Origin: Chloracidobacterium sp. UBA7659 | GTDB lineage: Bacteria; Acidobacteriota; Blastocatellia; Pyrinomonadales; Pyrinomonadaceae | Direction of reading: 5' to 3' | DNA: 9,744 nt | Assembly (NCBI GenBank): GCA_002483395.1 | Contig: DLHV01000140.1 | Span: 2,315-12,058, forward strand | Part shown: positions 1 through 6,669 of the stretch, piece after piece | Layout of the letters: each line of letters opens with the position of its first letter | Position numbering within the stretch: the first letter of the stretch is position 1 | Translations under genes and position numbers: made by a program | Notes under the pieces: generated by a model | Seen by the model: only the letters and a program-made list of their open reading frames with translations | Database searches by the model: none | Told to the model about the DNA's origin: nothing

Positions 1-1291
1 ATGGTATTTTAGCGGCTGTCTTCTGCCGGTCGGCGACGCTGAAAAATCCGCTGCGGTAGCGCACGTTCGCTCCCGCTCGAGTTACCTTGACGTCAAGCTT
101 GTTAAATTTGCGTTTTACCTCGTCAAAGGTATCCGAATCCGGTTCGTAGGCAACGAGATAATAACTCTGATCCTCAAGCACGCGGCGGACGCCTCCACTC
201 AGATCGTTGTTGTTGAGCACGGCAAATCCCCCGGTTTCCCTGGCAAGATAGCTGAGCGCGGATTGAGTTTCGAACAGTTGATCGCGCCGTTCGGAGACGG
301 CCGCATTCATGCTTTCCGCCGTCATCCCGCTGGTGTTGTCCACGGCTGTTAGTCCCAATGTTTGCAGTCCGCGCGGATCGACGCTGTAAAAGACCACCGA
401 CAAGCGGCTCGCCATATCGACAAGCTGGCGCATGAAATCCATTACACGGCCACTGCTTTCAACGCCCTGCCTGTCTCGCTCAAAAAGCCGAAAGCCATCG
501 GAAAAGAGAATTACCGACTTTCGGCCCGGCAATTCGCCCATCCCCGTAACTACGTATTGGAGCGCTCCCAGCGTGCCGGTAACAAAAGTGCTGCTCCGAA
601 AGTCGTTGAATGCGTTCATGCGGTCCTTTTCTTCTTGAATCTGCTCTTCCGTTACAGTATCGTCACCGGCAACTCTCAGCGTTTCAAGTGGGGCCGGCTC
701 GATCGGCGCGAACGCGCTGATGCCGCCTGTACCCGACGGATTCCACTTAACCCTTTCTATCGCTGCGTATAGCATGCGTTTGTCCGACGTAAATTGCTGC
801 AACGCTCCGATGCCCGCGCCGGTCCGAACTATCGCGACCAGATCGCCATCCTGCATCTGTTCATCAACAAACTTCTTTAAGGTTCGCCGTACGTGATAGA
901 CACTTTCGAATGAAAGCGTGAGGTCGTCCACAACAAGAGCCATCGCTCGCCTTACCTGTTCGGCTTTTACCGGAGTAGGCGGCAGCGGCGGACCTGCAAC
1001 CTTATCTTTTTTTCCTTTTTCAACAACATCGCGTGCGTTCGATATAAAATTGAAATTGCTTATGTCCTGTTTTTGGCCATTTTCGTAGATCTTGATCTCG
1101 TCACGTCTGAGATCGGTGATGACCCGGCCCTTTCCGTCGGTAACGGTCACATCGATCTGGATCAACGTTGTGGTTATTTTGACGACATCTGCTTCAACGG
1201 GGCGAGGCGTCGGCGATGGAACAACAACCTGGGCCAATGAGCTCCCCGCAAATAGAAACGCGAACAGAAGAATCTGGAGCAACCTTTTCAT
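1..1291 (-). CDS. Secreted VWA-domain protein, VWFA-related acidobacterial type (3' end outside window)
   Basis: The reading frame is open for 430 codons from ATG at 1291 to the left window edge, with no stop. Residues 1-21 form a signal peptide (Lys-Arg, then a Leu/Phe-rich core, ending SSLAQ), followed by a proline-rich linker. Residues ~35-80 match the front part usual in the family (IQIDVTVTDGKGRVITDL). The von Willebrand factor A domain begins at ~115: VVDDLTLSFES supplies a DxTxS metal-site motif (D123, T125, S127). GELPGRKSVILFSDGF (~252-267) is the second typical VWA strand, and YYLVAYEP (~377) lies near the end of the domain. These features match the VWFA-related domain abundant in Acidobacteriota, which probably acts in the cell envelope or outside the cell; its ligand is unknown. 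No strong ribosome site is visible, and GGGA about 10 nt upstream is the best candidate. It diverges from the lytic transglycosylase gene. Family assignment is strong; specific function is unknown. Confidence 0.9.
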   Translation of the reverse strand, partial: MKRLLQILLFAFLFAGSSLAQVVVPSPTPRPVEADVVKITTTLIQIDVTVTDGKGRVITDLRRDEIKIYENGQKQDISNFNFISNARDVVEKGKKDKVAGPPLPPTPVKAEQVRRAMALVVDDLTLSFESVYHVRRTLKKFVDEQMQDGDLVAIVRTGAGIGALQQFTSDKRMLYAAIERVKWNPSGTGGISAFAPIEPAPLETLRVAGDDTVTEEQIQEEKDRMNAFNDFRSSTFVTGTLGALQYVVTGMGELPGRKSVILFSDGFRLFERDRQGVESSGRVMDFMRQLVDMASRLSVVFYSVDPRGLQTLGLTAVDNTSGMTAESMNAAVSERRDQLFETQSALSYLARETGGFAVLNNNDLSGGVRRVLEDQSYYLVAYEPDSDTFDEVKRKFNKLDVKVTRAGANVRYRSGFFSVADRQKTAAKIP

Positions 1292-1320
1292 TTAAAATGA
1301 GTCCCGACTGGCCAACCGTC

Positions 1321-1349
1321 TTGGTTATCATATTACGGTTCGATATACT
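1321..1349 (+). promoter_or_regulatory. Putative sigma70-type promoter for the lytic transglycosylase
   Basis: A TTGGTT -35 box (1321-1326) is separated by 17 bp from a good TATACT -10 box (1344-1349). Transcription would start near 1356, about 60 nt before the chosen ATG at 1418. That rules out the longer in-frame start at 1349, which would lie inside the promoter. The -35 box is only half-consensus. Confidence 0.45.
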
Positions 1350-1355
1350 TGGAAA
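1327..1355 (-). promoter_or_regulatory. Putative sigma70-type promoter for the VWA-domain gene
   Basis: Reading the minus strand, TTTCCA (1355-1350) and TATGAT (1332-1327) are spaced by exactly 17 bp, giving a start near 1320 and a leader of roughly 30 nt before ATG 1291. The site overlaps the plus-strand promoter almost completely, so the two divergent genes probably compete for polymerase. This rests on motifs only. Confidence 0.4.
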
Positions 1356-1417
1356 GCTTTTCGCAAGGCAAAAACCGAATCCTTTTTCGCATCAAACACC
1401 TTGGAGTTCGTGTTCTA

Positions 1418-3712
1418 ATGTTTCATAGATTCATTTCCTATTTCGCACAAGCTATTTTCCTGTCGGCGCTTTTATGCGTCGGCTGTTCCGCCCAGCAGTC
1501 CGAAGAGCAGGCGCTCGAGTCACTGCGGCAGTTGACGAAGGACGGCAAGTTGCCGCCGGAAAGCGTTGTCGCAACTGTTGAATCGCGCTTTACGGGAAAA
1601 CGGACCGGAGCCTTGGCAAAATTGCTGCGAGGACGCATCCGATACGAAACGGGCGATTTTGCGGGTGCGGCGGCGATACTGAATTCGAACGACTTTCAGC
1701 AAAAAACAAACGTTGCCGATTATGCTTTGTGGCTGCGCGGAAAGTCGCTAAAGCAGGCCGGTAATCATACGGAAGCGATGGGCGTGTTTGCAAAGCTCCT
1801 GAACGATTTTCCAAACTCTCTTCACATTAGCGACGCAAAAATTCAGTGGGCTGATTCGGCAATCCAATCGGGACAAGCGGCAGCCGTGCCGAATTTTTTG
1901 CGTGATCTGATAGACAAAAACTCAGGCGCGGCACTGGTTGCGACAGCCAAATCGTTCGAATCTCAGGGCAATCAGGCTGAAGCCGTCCGATTCTACCGCC
2001 GGGCGTATTTCTATGCCGCCGGCTCTGATCCAGCCAAAGAGGCGGAAACGAAGCTGACATCGTTGGCACAGAATCTTGCTCCGTCGAATGCTGATGAGGC
2101 ACAGGTAAAAGCAGACAAACTTTTTGCAGCAAAAAATTACCCGGCGGCGGACAAAGCTTACAACGATTTCTTCGCCAGCTTTTCGGCATCCGCAACGCCT
2201 GCGATAAATTTCAAGCGGCTTGTTACAGTGGCAAACCTAAAGAAGATGCCGGAAGCAAAGGCCGCCTTTAACGCGATACCTGCAACGGCCACCGAAAAAG
2301 AGGACGCATATTATCAACTCGCCATCGGATATGCAAGAGCCAAACTTTGGCCTGACGCACCGGCAACCGTCGACGAAATGCGGCAAAAGTTTCCCGCAAG
2401 CAAGCTGACGCCCAAGGCATTTGTTAATGCTGGTTACGCAGCCCGCGATGCGAAAAATAAGGGTGAGGAAACGTATTTTCTAACAACGGCTTTGACGGTG
2501 TTTCCGAATGCAATTGAGGTCGCCGGCGCTCAATTCGAACTTGCATGGCTTCAGCACGAAAGTAGCAATTTTCCCGAAAGCTCGCGGATGTTCATCGAAC
2601 ACTTGGCCCGCTATGCACAAAAGGACACCACGAATCGCGGCAAGGCGGGTTATTGGGCCGCGCGAGATTCAGAGCGTGCAGGCAAGACCGCAGACGCCTG
2701 TGCATTGTACGAAGGCGTCATCCAGCGCTACTCCGCAAACTGGTATGGACACATCGGACTTCAGCGGCTAACCGCATTGAAAGGCCAAGGGCAATGCCGA
2801 TCTCAGAATACCATAGGGCCGTTGGTGCCTAAGGCGGTTGCGAGCCTGAAAACAGTTACCGTGGCAGCCGAAACATCGACTCCAAAGGAACTTGAACGGG
2901 CCGAAAAAAGCCAGCAGTTAAGCGTTATCGGGTTGTTTGATTGGGCGATCAGCGAGTTGGAAGAAGCAAAAAAGACCGCCAATAACAGCCCGAGGATCAA
3001 TCTCGCTTTGGCAAAATATTACCGGTTCAAGGGCGACAACGTTAATGCCCTACTGGCATTGGCAAAAAGCTATCCCGATTATTCACAGATGTTTCCCGAG
3101 GAGATGGGACGCGACGAGTGGGAGATATTTTATCCGCTGACAAATTGGGACCAGATCTCAGCCTGGGCAAAAAACCGCAACCTTGACCAATATCAAGTGG
3201 CCGGTTTGATACGTCAGGAATCGGTCTTCAACCCCAGGGCAAAATCGCCGGCAAACGCCTATGGCCTGATGCAGCTTGTCATTCCCACCGCGAGGGCAGT
3301 CGCAAGAAAATACGGCTCGACCGCGACAATTTCTGTTGAATCCCTGTTTCTTCCCGCCCTTAATATTGAACTCGGCACCGCGTATATGCGTGACCAGCTT
3401 GATAAATTCGGCCGGATCGAATACGTTGCCGTTGCATATAACGCTGGTCCCGGACGTGTTCCGCAATGGCGTTCGACGCTGCCGATCGAGATCGATGAAT
3501 TCGTCGAGGCAATTCCATTCAAGGAAACAAAAGGCTATGTCCAGGGCGTGATTCGCAACTCCGCACAGTATCGTCGGCTGTATGACGACAACGGAAATTT
3601 CAAGCCGAACGTCGGCACGCGGCCATTGCGCGGCGAGATCGACTCACGACCGCGCGAACAATTCACGGCTGAATTTCCGGATGTAACGGTGGATGACAAC
3701 TCTGGTGAATAA
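1418..3712 (+). CDS. Lytic murein transglycosylase, Slt type with helical-repeat N-terminus
   Basis: The predicted 764-residue protein cleaves the MurNAc-GlcNAc bond of peptidoglycan to give 1,6-anhydro ends, acting in the periplasm. I chose ATG 1418 because it starts directly at a signal peptide, has TTGGAG about 11 nt upstream, and lies downstream of the putative promoter. Residues 1-23 end in LLCVGC; Cys23 may be lipidated, though Cys at the -3 position is unusual for a lipobox. Residues ~25-560 are alpha-helical and TPR-like, with repeated Ala/Tyr/Phe helix pairs such as AVRFYRRAYFYAAG, as in Slt70 superhelices. The C-terminal SLT domain carries the catalytic glutamate in RQES (E601), then NAYGLMQL, LNIELGTAYM and AYNAGPGR (~673-680), and ends with ETKGYVQGVIRNSAQYRRLY. 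All family signatures are present, and the length is somewhat above Slt70. A short polar tail follows. No clear terminator is visible after the stop. Confidence 0.93.
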   Translation: MFHRFISYFAQAIFLSALLCVGCSAQQSEEQALESLRQLTKDGKLPPESVVATVESRFTGKRTGALAKLLRGRIRYETGDFAGAAAILNSNDFQQKTNVADYALWLRGKSLKQAGNHTEAMGVFAKLLNDFPNSLHISDAKIQWADSAIQSGQAAAVPNFLRDLIDKNSGAALVATAKSFESQGNQAEAVRFYRRAYFYAAGSDPAKEAETKLTSLAQNLAPSNADEAQVKADKLFAAKNYPAADKAYNDFFASFSASATPAINFKRLVTVANLKKMPEAKAAFNAIPATATEKEDAYYQLAIGYARAKLWPDAPATVDEMRQKFPASKLTPKAFVNAGYAARDAKNKGEETYFLTTALTVFPNAIEVAGAQFELAWLQHESSNFPESSRMFIEHLARYAQKDTTNRGKAGYWAARDSERAGKTADACALYEGVIQRYSANWYGHIGLQRLTALKGQGQCRSQNTIGPLVPKAVASLKTVTVAAETSTPKELERAEKSQQLSVIGLFDWAISELEEAKKTANNSPRINLALAKYYRFKGDNVNALLALAKSYPDYSQMFPEEMGRDEWEIFYPLTNWDQISAWAKNRNLDQYQVAGLIRQESVFNPRAKSPANAYGLMQLVIPTARAVARKYGSTATISVESLFLPALNIELGTAYMRDQLDKFGRIEYVAVAYNAGPGRVPQWRSTLPIEIDEFVEAIPFKETKGYVQGVIRNSAQYRRLYDDNGNFKPNVGTRPLRGEIDSRPREQFTAEFPDVTVDDNSGE

Positions 3713-3926
3713 GGGCTTCAATTTCTTGAGCGATCGTAGTATAGCCTGATGAAAGAACCGGTTGTCTCATCTTCAAAAGAAATAATGTGCGGAAGATTCT
3801 CCTCGATAATACATTGACCGTCGGCTCGCACGCGAAAAGAAGAGGTTTCCTTCCCACCTTCGTTTGACGTGAAAAAACGGAGCTAGAAGTAAAGTCACGG
3901 AAAACACAGTACAATGGAGCCCGGAA
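3713..3926. other. Intergenic region between lytic transglycosylase and mazEF
   Basis: No convincing gene or strong terminator is seen here. A TTGACG box lies at 3864-3869 with TAAAGT 20 bp downstream (3890-3895); that spacing is too long for a good promoter, but it would place a start before the GGAG at 3916-3919. A tiny plus-strand ORF contains an MCGRF start at 3785, resembling the SRAP family, but stops after ten codons. The minus-strand ORF across this gap shows no family features. Confidence 0.5.
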
Positions 3927-3939
3927 TTGTACCCGTTAT

Positions 3940-3975
3940 TTGACGGCAACCCGGTTCGTAATTACGATGTAATTA
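3940..3975 (+). promoter_or_regulatory. Putative mazEF promoter and autoregulatory operator palindrome
   Basis: Two signals overlap. TTGACG (3940-3945) and TACGAT (3963-3968) form a promoter-like pair with 17-bp spacing. A perfect 7-bp inverted repeat TAATTAC-GAT-GTAATTA (3959-3975) covers the -10 box and ends on the A of the mazE ATG. MazE and its MazE-MazF complex normally repress their own operon by binding such AT-rich palindromes through the AbrB-type fold, so this is a plausible operator. From this promoter, transcription would start at or next to the ATG, implying a nearly leaderless message. The palindrome is directly visible; its role is inferred. Confidence 0.5.
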
Positions 3976-4223
3976 TGAAAGCTCAGATCATTCAGATCGG
4001 TAATTCGCAGGGCATCCGCATTCCGAAGATGATGCTGGAAGAGACACGGCTGGCGGGTGAGGTCGAACTTGAAGTCCAACCGGAGGGACTGCTAATCCGC
4101 AGCGTTCAGAAACCGCGTGGGAATTGGGATGCGGCCTTTAAGGAACTTGCCGACAATGACGACGATCAAATGCTGGACACGAGTCCCGCGACCCGCTTTG
4201 AGGCGAAGGAGTGGCAATGGTAA
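3975..4223 (+). CDS. mazE: MazE-type antitoxin (AbrB-fold, SpoVT/MazE family)
   Basis: This 82-residue antitoxin should neutralise the downstream MazF RNase and repress the operon. Residues 1-50 form the swapped-hairpin AbrB DNA-binding domain, with the signature IIQIGNSQGIRIPK and later VELEVQPEGLLIRSV. The C-terminal ~30 residues are acidic and disordered-looking, with NWDAAF and FEAKEWQW; tryptophan-containing tails like this insert into the MazF dimer groove. The start is ambiguous. ATG 3975 gives the usual family N-terminus but has no Shine-Dalgarno sequence. An in-frame TTG at 3927 has GGAG seven bases upstream and would add 16 residues. I prefer 3975 by homology. The gene overlaps mazF by 7 nt, indicating translational coupling. 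Confidence 0.9.
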   Translation: MKAQIIQIGNSQGIRIPKMMLEETRLAGEVELEVQPEGLLIRSVQKPRGNWDAAFKELADNDDDQMLDTSPATRFEAKEWQW

Positions 4224-4537
4224 AACGCTTTGAGGTTTATCTGGTAAATCTCGATCCTCAGCCGTCGAAGGATGCTAAAAACACCCGGCCTGGGGTCATA
4301 ATTTCGCCGGACGAAGTAAATCAGAATCTTGAAAGCGTTATTATCGCACCGCTTGCCTCTACCAACGCCCAGTACCCAACACGCGTAGCCGTCGATTTCC
4401 TAAACAGCACCAGGTTTGCCATCCTGGATCAGATCCGAACGGTCGATAAGGCGCGCCTGGTAAAAAAGATCGGAGAGATAGATGCGGCGGCCCGAAAGAA
4501 AATGATCGACAGACTACACGAACTCTTTGCGGAATAG
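4217..4537 (+). CDS. mazF: MazF/PemK-family endoribonuclease toxin
   Basis: This is a 106-residue single-domain toxin, the usual MazF length. The family cleaves single-stranded mRNA at short specific sequences when the labile antitoxin decays, arresting growth. Visible signatures are RFEVYLVNLDP (4-14), NTRPGVIIS with R24 at the position of the catalytic arginine, and IAPLAST (43-49), whose Ser48/Thr49 correspond to the second catalytic position. FAILDQIRTVDKARL then leads into the C-terminal helix. AAGGAG at 4206-4211 lies five bases before ATG 4217, which decides the start over the in-frame GTG at 4211. The gene overlaps the end of mazE, so the two form one operon with antitoxin first. It appears intact. 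The cleavage sequence cannot be read from the protein. Confidence 0.93.
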   Translation: MVKRFEVYLVNLDPQPSKDAKNTRPGVIISPDEVNQNLESVIIAPLASTNAQYPTRVAVDFLNSTRFAILDQIRTVDKARLVKKIGEIDAAARKKMIDRLHELFAE

Positions 4538-4598
4538 TTTGTGCCGGAGAGGAGAAACGGAGGGTGCAAAGCAAAGGCCCCAAACCGCTGTCCAACAA

Positions 4599-4620
4599 AA
4601 AAGCACAAACCCGTGCTTTT
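4599..4620. terminator. Bidirectional hairpin terminator between mazF and the FecR-like gene
   Basis: A perfect 8-bp stem AAAAGCAC / GTGCTTTT encloses the loop AAACCC. The stem ends in T on one side and A on the other, with six A's preceding (4597-4602), so it can work for mazF on the plus strand and for the converging minus-strand gene. The U-tract is short, so strength is uncertain. Confidence 0.55.
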
Positions 4621-4644
4621 CGCCTTGAGATCGAACGCCGCAAT

Positions 4645-5298
4645 TTACCTGATAGGACTTACTACGTCGTCACTATTCCGACTTACGATCACGGAAACCA
4701 CTGCCGTTCCTACAATTACTCCGTAAACCGTCAAAGGTATCCAAAGGCCGCCGCCGACCGGTGGAGTCGTCTGTGCCTTTCCGACCGGTTCTCCGTCACT
4801 GAAAAAGAGCGACCCGCTTTCGGCTGTTGCCCGGGTTAAGCCGGATTCAAGATCTATAACGAAGTTTCCCTGCAAGTCCTTGTTGTTGGACAGCGCGTTG
4901 TCAGGTGTTTCGATGTTCACGGAAACGCCCTTGGCATTAAAGACCTTGATCTTTCCGCTGTACAGTTTTCCCGAAATACTGTTCTCCGAAAAATTAAGGC
5001 TCAATTTTGAATTCGGCGATAAGCCGATTCGAGCGACTCCTCCGATATTGATACCCGCGGATGTCGCGTCCGCCGTCTCGATCAAGCTGGACGAGGAAAA
5101 TGTCCGCCCGCTAACGGCCCGTTCCCCGTCGACTTTTACAAAGGCCGGTTCGCCATTTTCACCGTCACCGGTGACAACTATTTCGCCCAGCAAAGTCCTT
5201 CGTTCCAGTGCCGCCAAAACGAACGACGACGAGCTTACCAAGATAGCAAGCGTGAGGCATGCGGATGTTAAGAATCTCAGACCGTTAAATTGTTTCAT
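4645..5298 (-). CDS. FecR-like domain protein, exported, with C-terminal membrane anchor
   Basis: The 217-residue protein starts at ATG 5298, which has AAGGGGA five bases upstream; a longer in-frame start would remove the signal peptide from the N-terminus. Residues 1-29 are a signal peptide ending VLA. Residues ~35-165 show a FecR-like beta-rich pattern: GEIVVTG, FVKVDGERAVSGRTF, IGLSPNSKLSLNF, SGKLYSGKIKVF and GVSVNIETPD, ending in an FVIDL/AESGSL strand pair. A proline/glycine linker precedes a hydrophobic stretch (~184-206) that should be a membrane helix, then a short charged tail. FecR domains classically sense signals for extracytoplasmic sigma factors, but no sigma factor is adjacent and many acidobacterial members are stand-alone, so the function is unknown. 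It lies downstream of mazG on the same strand, with a terminator and its own promoter between. Confidence 0.7.
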   Translation of the reverse strand: MKQFNGLRFLTSACLTLAILVSSSSFVLAALERRTLLGEIVVTGDGENGEPAFVKVDGERAVSGRTFSSSSLIETADATSAGINIGGVARIGLSPNSKLSLNFSENSISGKLYSGKIKVFNAKGVSVNIETPDNALSNNKDLQGNFVIDLESGLTRATAESGSLFFSDGEPVGKAQTTPPVGGGLWIPLTVYGVIVGTAVVSVIVSRNSDDVVSPIR

Positions 5299-5328
5299 GA
5301 AAGTCCCCTTGCGATTGGCGTTGAGTTT

Positions 5329-5358
5329 AAAGTAATTCCCCTTATAGGTAAAAGTCAA
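5329..5358 (-). promoter_or_regulatory. Putative promoter of the FecR-like gene
   Basis: On the minus strand TTGACT (5358-5353) is followed after 18 bp by TACTTT (5334-5329). This would give a leader of about 25 nt ahead of the well-placed AAGGGGA ribosome site. The -10 box is weak, but the position after the mazG terminator fits an independent transcription unit. Confidence 0.35.
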
Positions 5359-5435
5359 AGTTTTTTTCGCCGCCGCAAACATTTGCGTAACACGGATTTT
5401 CGCTAAACGCTGTAATTAAATGGTTTACTATGTAG

Positions 5436-5460
5436 AAAAAAGTCGAGAGGTTCCCGCTCG
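5436..5460 (-). terminator. Intrinsic terminator immediately after mazG
   Basis: Minus-strand transcripts fold into CGAG-c-GG / CC-t-CTCG with a GAA loop directly after the mazG stop codon. One mismatch interrupts the stem, and it is followed by AC and six U's. This is a compact but classical rho-independent terminator separating mazG from the FecR-like gene. Confidence 0.65.
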
Positions 5461-6258
5461 TCACGCTTTGGCTTTATTCCAAAGAGCATCCATTTCAGCC
5501 AAATCCGCATCTTCCGGCGTTTTGCCGGTTGCCTTCAACTCTTTTTCGATAAAGACAAAGCGCTTGCGGAACTTGCGATTGGTCTTTTTGAGCGCGGTTT
5601 CCGGTTCGACGCCAAGCTTTCGAGCGAGGTTTACGACCGCAAATAGCAGGTCGCCGATCTCTTCGCTAATGTTTTCATCATCTTTTTGCGTAACGGCATC
5701 TTTGACTTCGCCGATTTCTTCTTCTATCTTCGCGAAAACCTGATCGACATTTTCCCAATCGAAGCCAAACTTTGCGGCCTTTTTGGTCAATTTTAATCCC
5801 TCGAGCAGGGCGGGGAAATGGACCGGCACTTCGTCGAGCCGTGATTCGTTTATCTTTTCGATCGTTCCGGACGCTTTACGCTCATTGACTTTTAGTTCGT
5901 CCCAGTTGTCGAGCACGTCCTGAGCCTTTGCGAGTTTTGCGTCGCCGAACACGTGCGGATGGCGAAGGACAAGCTTTTTGGCAACGCCGGCGGCGACATC
6001 GTCGATGTTAAAATCGCCTCGTTCGGCGGCGATCGTCGAATGAAAGACGACTTGCAGAAGCAGATCGCCGAGTTCCTCGGTCAAGTGCGTCGTGTCGCCT
6101 GTTTCGCCGGCCGCGTGAATGGCGTCGAAAGTTTCGTACGCCTCTTCGAGCAGATATTGCGACAGCGATTGATAGGTCTGCTCGGCATCCCATGGGCAAC
6201 CGCCGGGGGCACGCAGCCGGGCCATTACGGCGATGAGTTCGTCAAACGATTTGGACAT
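5461..6258 (-). CDS. mazG: Nucleoside triphosphate pyrophosphohydrolase MazG
   Basis: This 265-residue cytoplasmic enzyme hydrolyses (d)NTPs to NMP and pyrophosphate, a house-cleaning activity. In E. coli it also lowers ppGpp and counters MazEF. Both tandem MazG domains are present. Domain 1 has GGCPWDAEQT (19-28), LLEEAYE (E38, E39, E42) and EELGD (E62, D65), the Mg-binding set. RHPHVFG (99-105) closes it. Domain 2 has EEIGE (E180, E181, E184) and EEIGD (E199, E200, D203), so both metal sites look intact. Length and order match the full-length family. Start ATG 6258 is supported by the N-terminal match, but no good Shine-Dalgarno sequence is seen. Unlike E. coli mazEFG, this gene is not in the mazEF operon: it lies about 0.9 kb away on the opposite strand. 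Confidence 0.95.
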   Translation of the reverse strand: MSKSFDELIAVMARLRAPGGCPWDAEQTYQSLSQYLLEEAYETFDAIHAAGETGDTTHLTEELGDLLLQVVFHSTIAAERGDFNIDDVAAGVAKKLVLRHPHVFGDAKLAKAQDVLDNWDELKVNERKASGTIEKINESRLDEVPVHFPALLEGLKLTKKAAKFGFDWENVDQVFAKIEEEIGEVKDAVTQKDDENISEEIGDLLFAVVNLARKLGVEPETALKKTNRKFRKRFVFIEKELKATGKTPEDADLAEMDALWNKAKA

Positions 6259-6337
6259 AGAGGTTCTATTCGAAATTGCCTATTTCCACATCTAAATTAC
6301 TGTAATGACAAAGACTTAGCCCGATATTTAGGCTCGT

Positions 6338-6366
6338 CACAAGTGTCCCAGCCCGGGACACTTGTG
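6338..6366. repeat. Perfect 12-bp inverted repeat with related GTGTCCC/GGGACAC copies
   Basis: CACAAGTGTCCC (6338-6349) and GGGACACTTGTG (6355-6366) are exact reverse complements around the loop AGCCC. The right arm continues into a near-direct repeat (GGGACACTTGT then GGGACACCTTGT). TGTGGGACA (6363-6371) also pairs with TGTCCCACA at 6429-6437. No T-tract follows on either strand, so a simple terminator is unlikely. It may be a mobile repeat unit or an operator/attenuator in the mazG leader. Confidence 0.75.
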
Positions 6367-6500
6367 GGACACCTTGTTGGTCCGCTAAGTATACTGTTGT
6401 CAATAAGTTATATTGATCCTTGGGCGGCTGTCCCACACTCCCGCGTGTTTTGTCCATGATACATTCTACAGTCATCGCAACACCTATTGCTAGGTTAAAT

Positions 6501-6513
6501 GAACGATTCGTTC
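6501..6513. repeat. Short palindrome GAACGATTCGTTC
   Basis: A 13-bp perfect odd palindrome (GAACGA-T-TCGTTC) lies in the otherwise AT-rich gap upstream of the DUF1844 gene. Its size suits a dimeric regulator's operator, but no regulator gene is nearby and a chance origin cannot be excluded. Confidence 0.4.
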
Positions 6514-6619
6514 GATGTCAAGAAAATCCTCCGACCGCAGGCACAAAAAACTAATCCGGAGTCTGACAAATCAAAGTGCTAGCATCAAACAGTAAGAACA
6601 CCATCCAGCTTGCCCAATT

Positions 6620-6649
6620 TTGAATTCTTTTTCGGCAAAATGCTACTAT
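6620..6649 (+). promoter_or_regulatory. Possible promoter of the DUF1844 gene
   Basis: TTGAAT (6620-6625) and TACTAT (6644-6649) are spaced by 18 bp, and TG-C precedes the second box as in an extended -10. Transcription would begin near 6656, just ahead of the ATG at 6670, consistent with that start and not with the upstream TTG at 6610. Motif-only evidence. Confidence 0.35.
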
Positions 6650-6669
6650 CGATGCAGGAATTAAAAATT

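Larger units (their letters stand above)
6259..6609. other. Intergenic region between mazG and the DUF1844 gene
   Basis: This divergent gap holds no supported gene. It contains a perfect 12-bp inverted repeat (6338-6366) with further GGGACA-type copies to 6437, and a small 13-bp palindrome (6501-6513). A minus-strand ORF covering 6266-6475 arises largely from the repeats, has no family features and is not annotated. No clear mazG promoter was identified. Confidence 0.6.

Noticed and set aside
362..772. 136-codon plus-strand ORF at the left end
   Set aside because: It is antisense to the VWA protein, whose minus-strand frame is open for 430 codons with signal peptide and VWA motifs.
1349..1417. 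N-terminal extension of the lytic transglycosylase from the upstream ATG at 1349
   Set aside because: It would bury the signal peptide and start inside the putative -10 box; ATG 1418 has a better ribosome site.
3785..3817. Plus-strand mini-ORF starting MCGRFSS, like the N-terminus of SRAP/HMCES proteases
   Set aside because: It stops after ten codons and no other SRAP motif appears in any frame downstream; five matching residues can be chance.
3663..3914. 83-codon minus-strand ORF after the lytic transglycosylase
   Set aside because: It overlaps the transglycosylase 3' end, has no ribosome site and shows no recognisable domain.
4880..5335. 151-codon plus-strand ORF antisense to the FecR-like gene
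   Set aside because: It is a shadow of the real minus-strand gene, which has signal peptide, ribosome site and domain pattern.
6266..6475. 69-codon minus-strand ORF upstream of mazG
   Set aside because: It is built largely from the inverted-repeat region, shows no protein-family features and has no good start signal.
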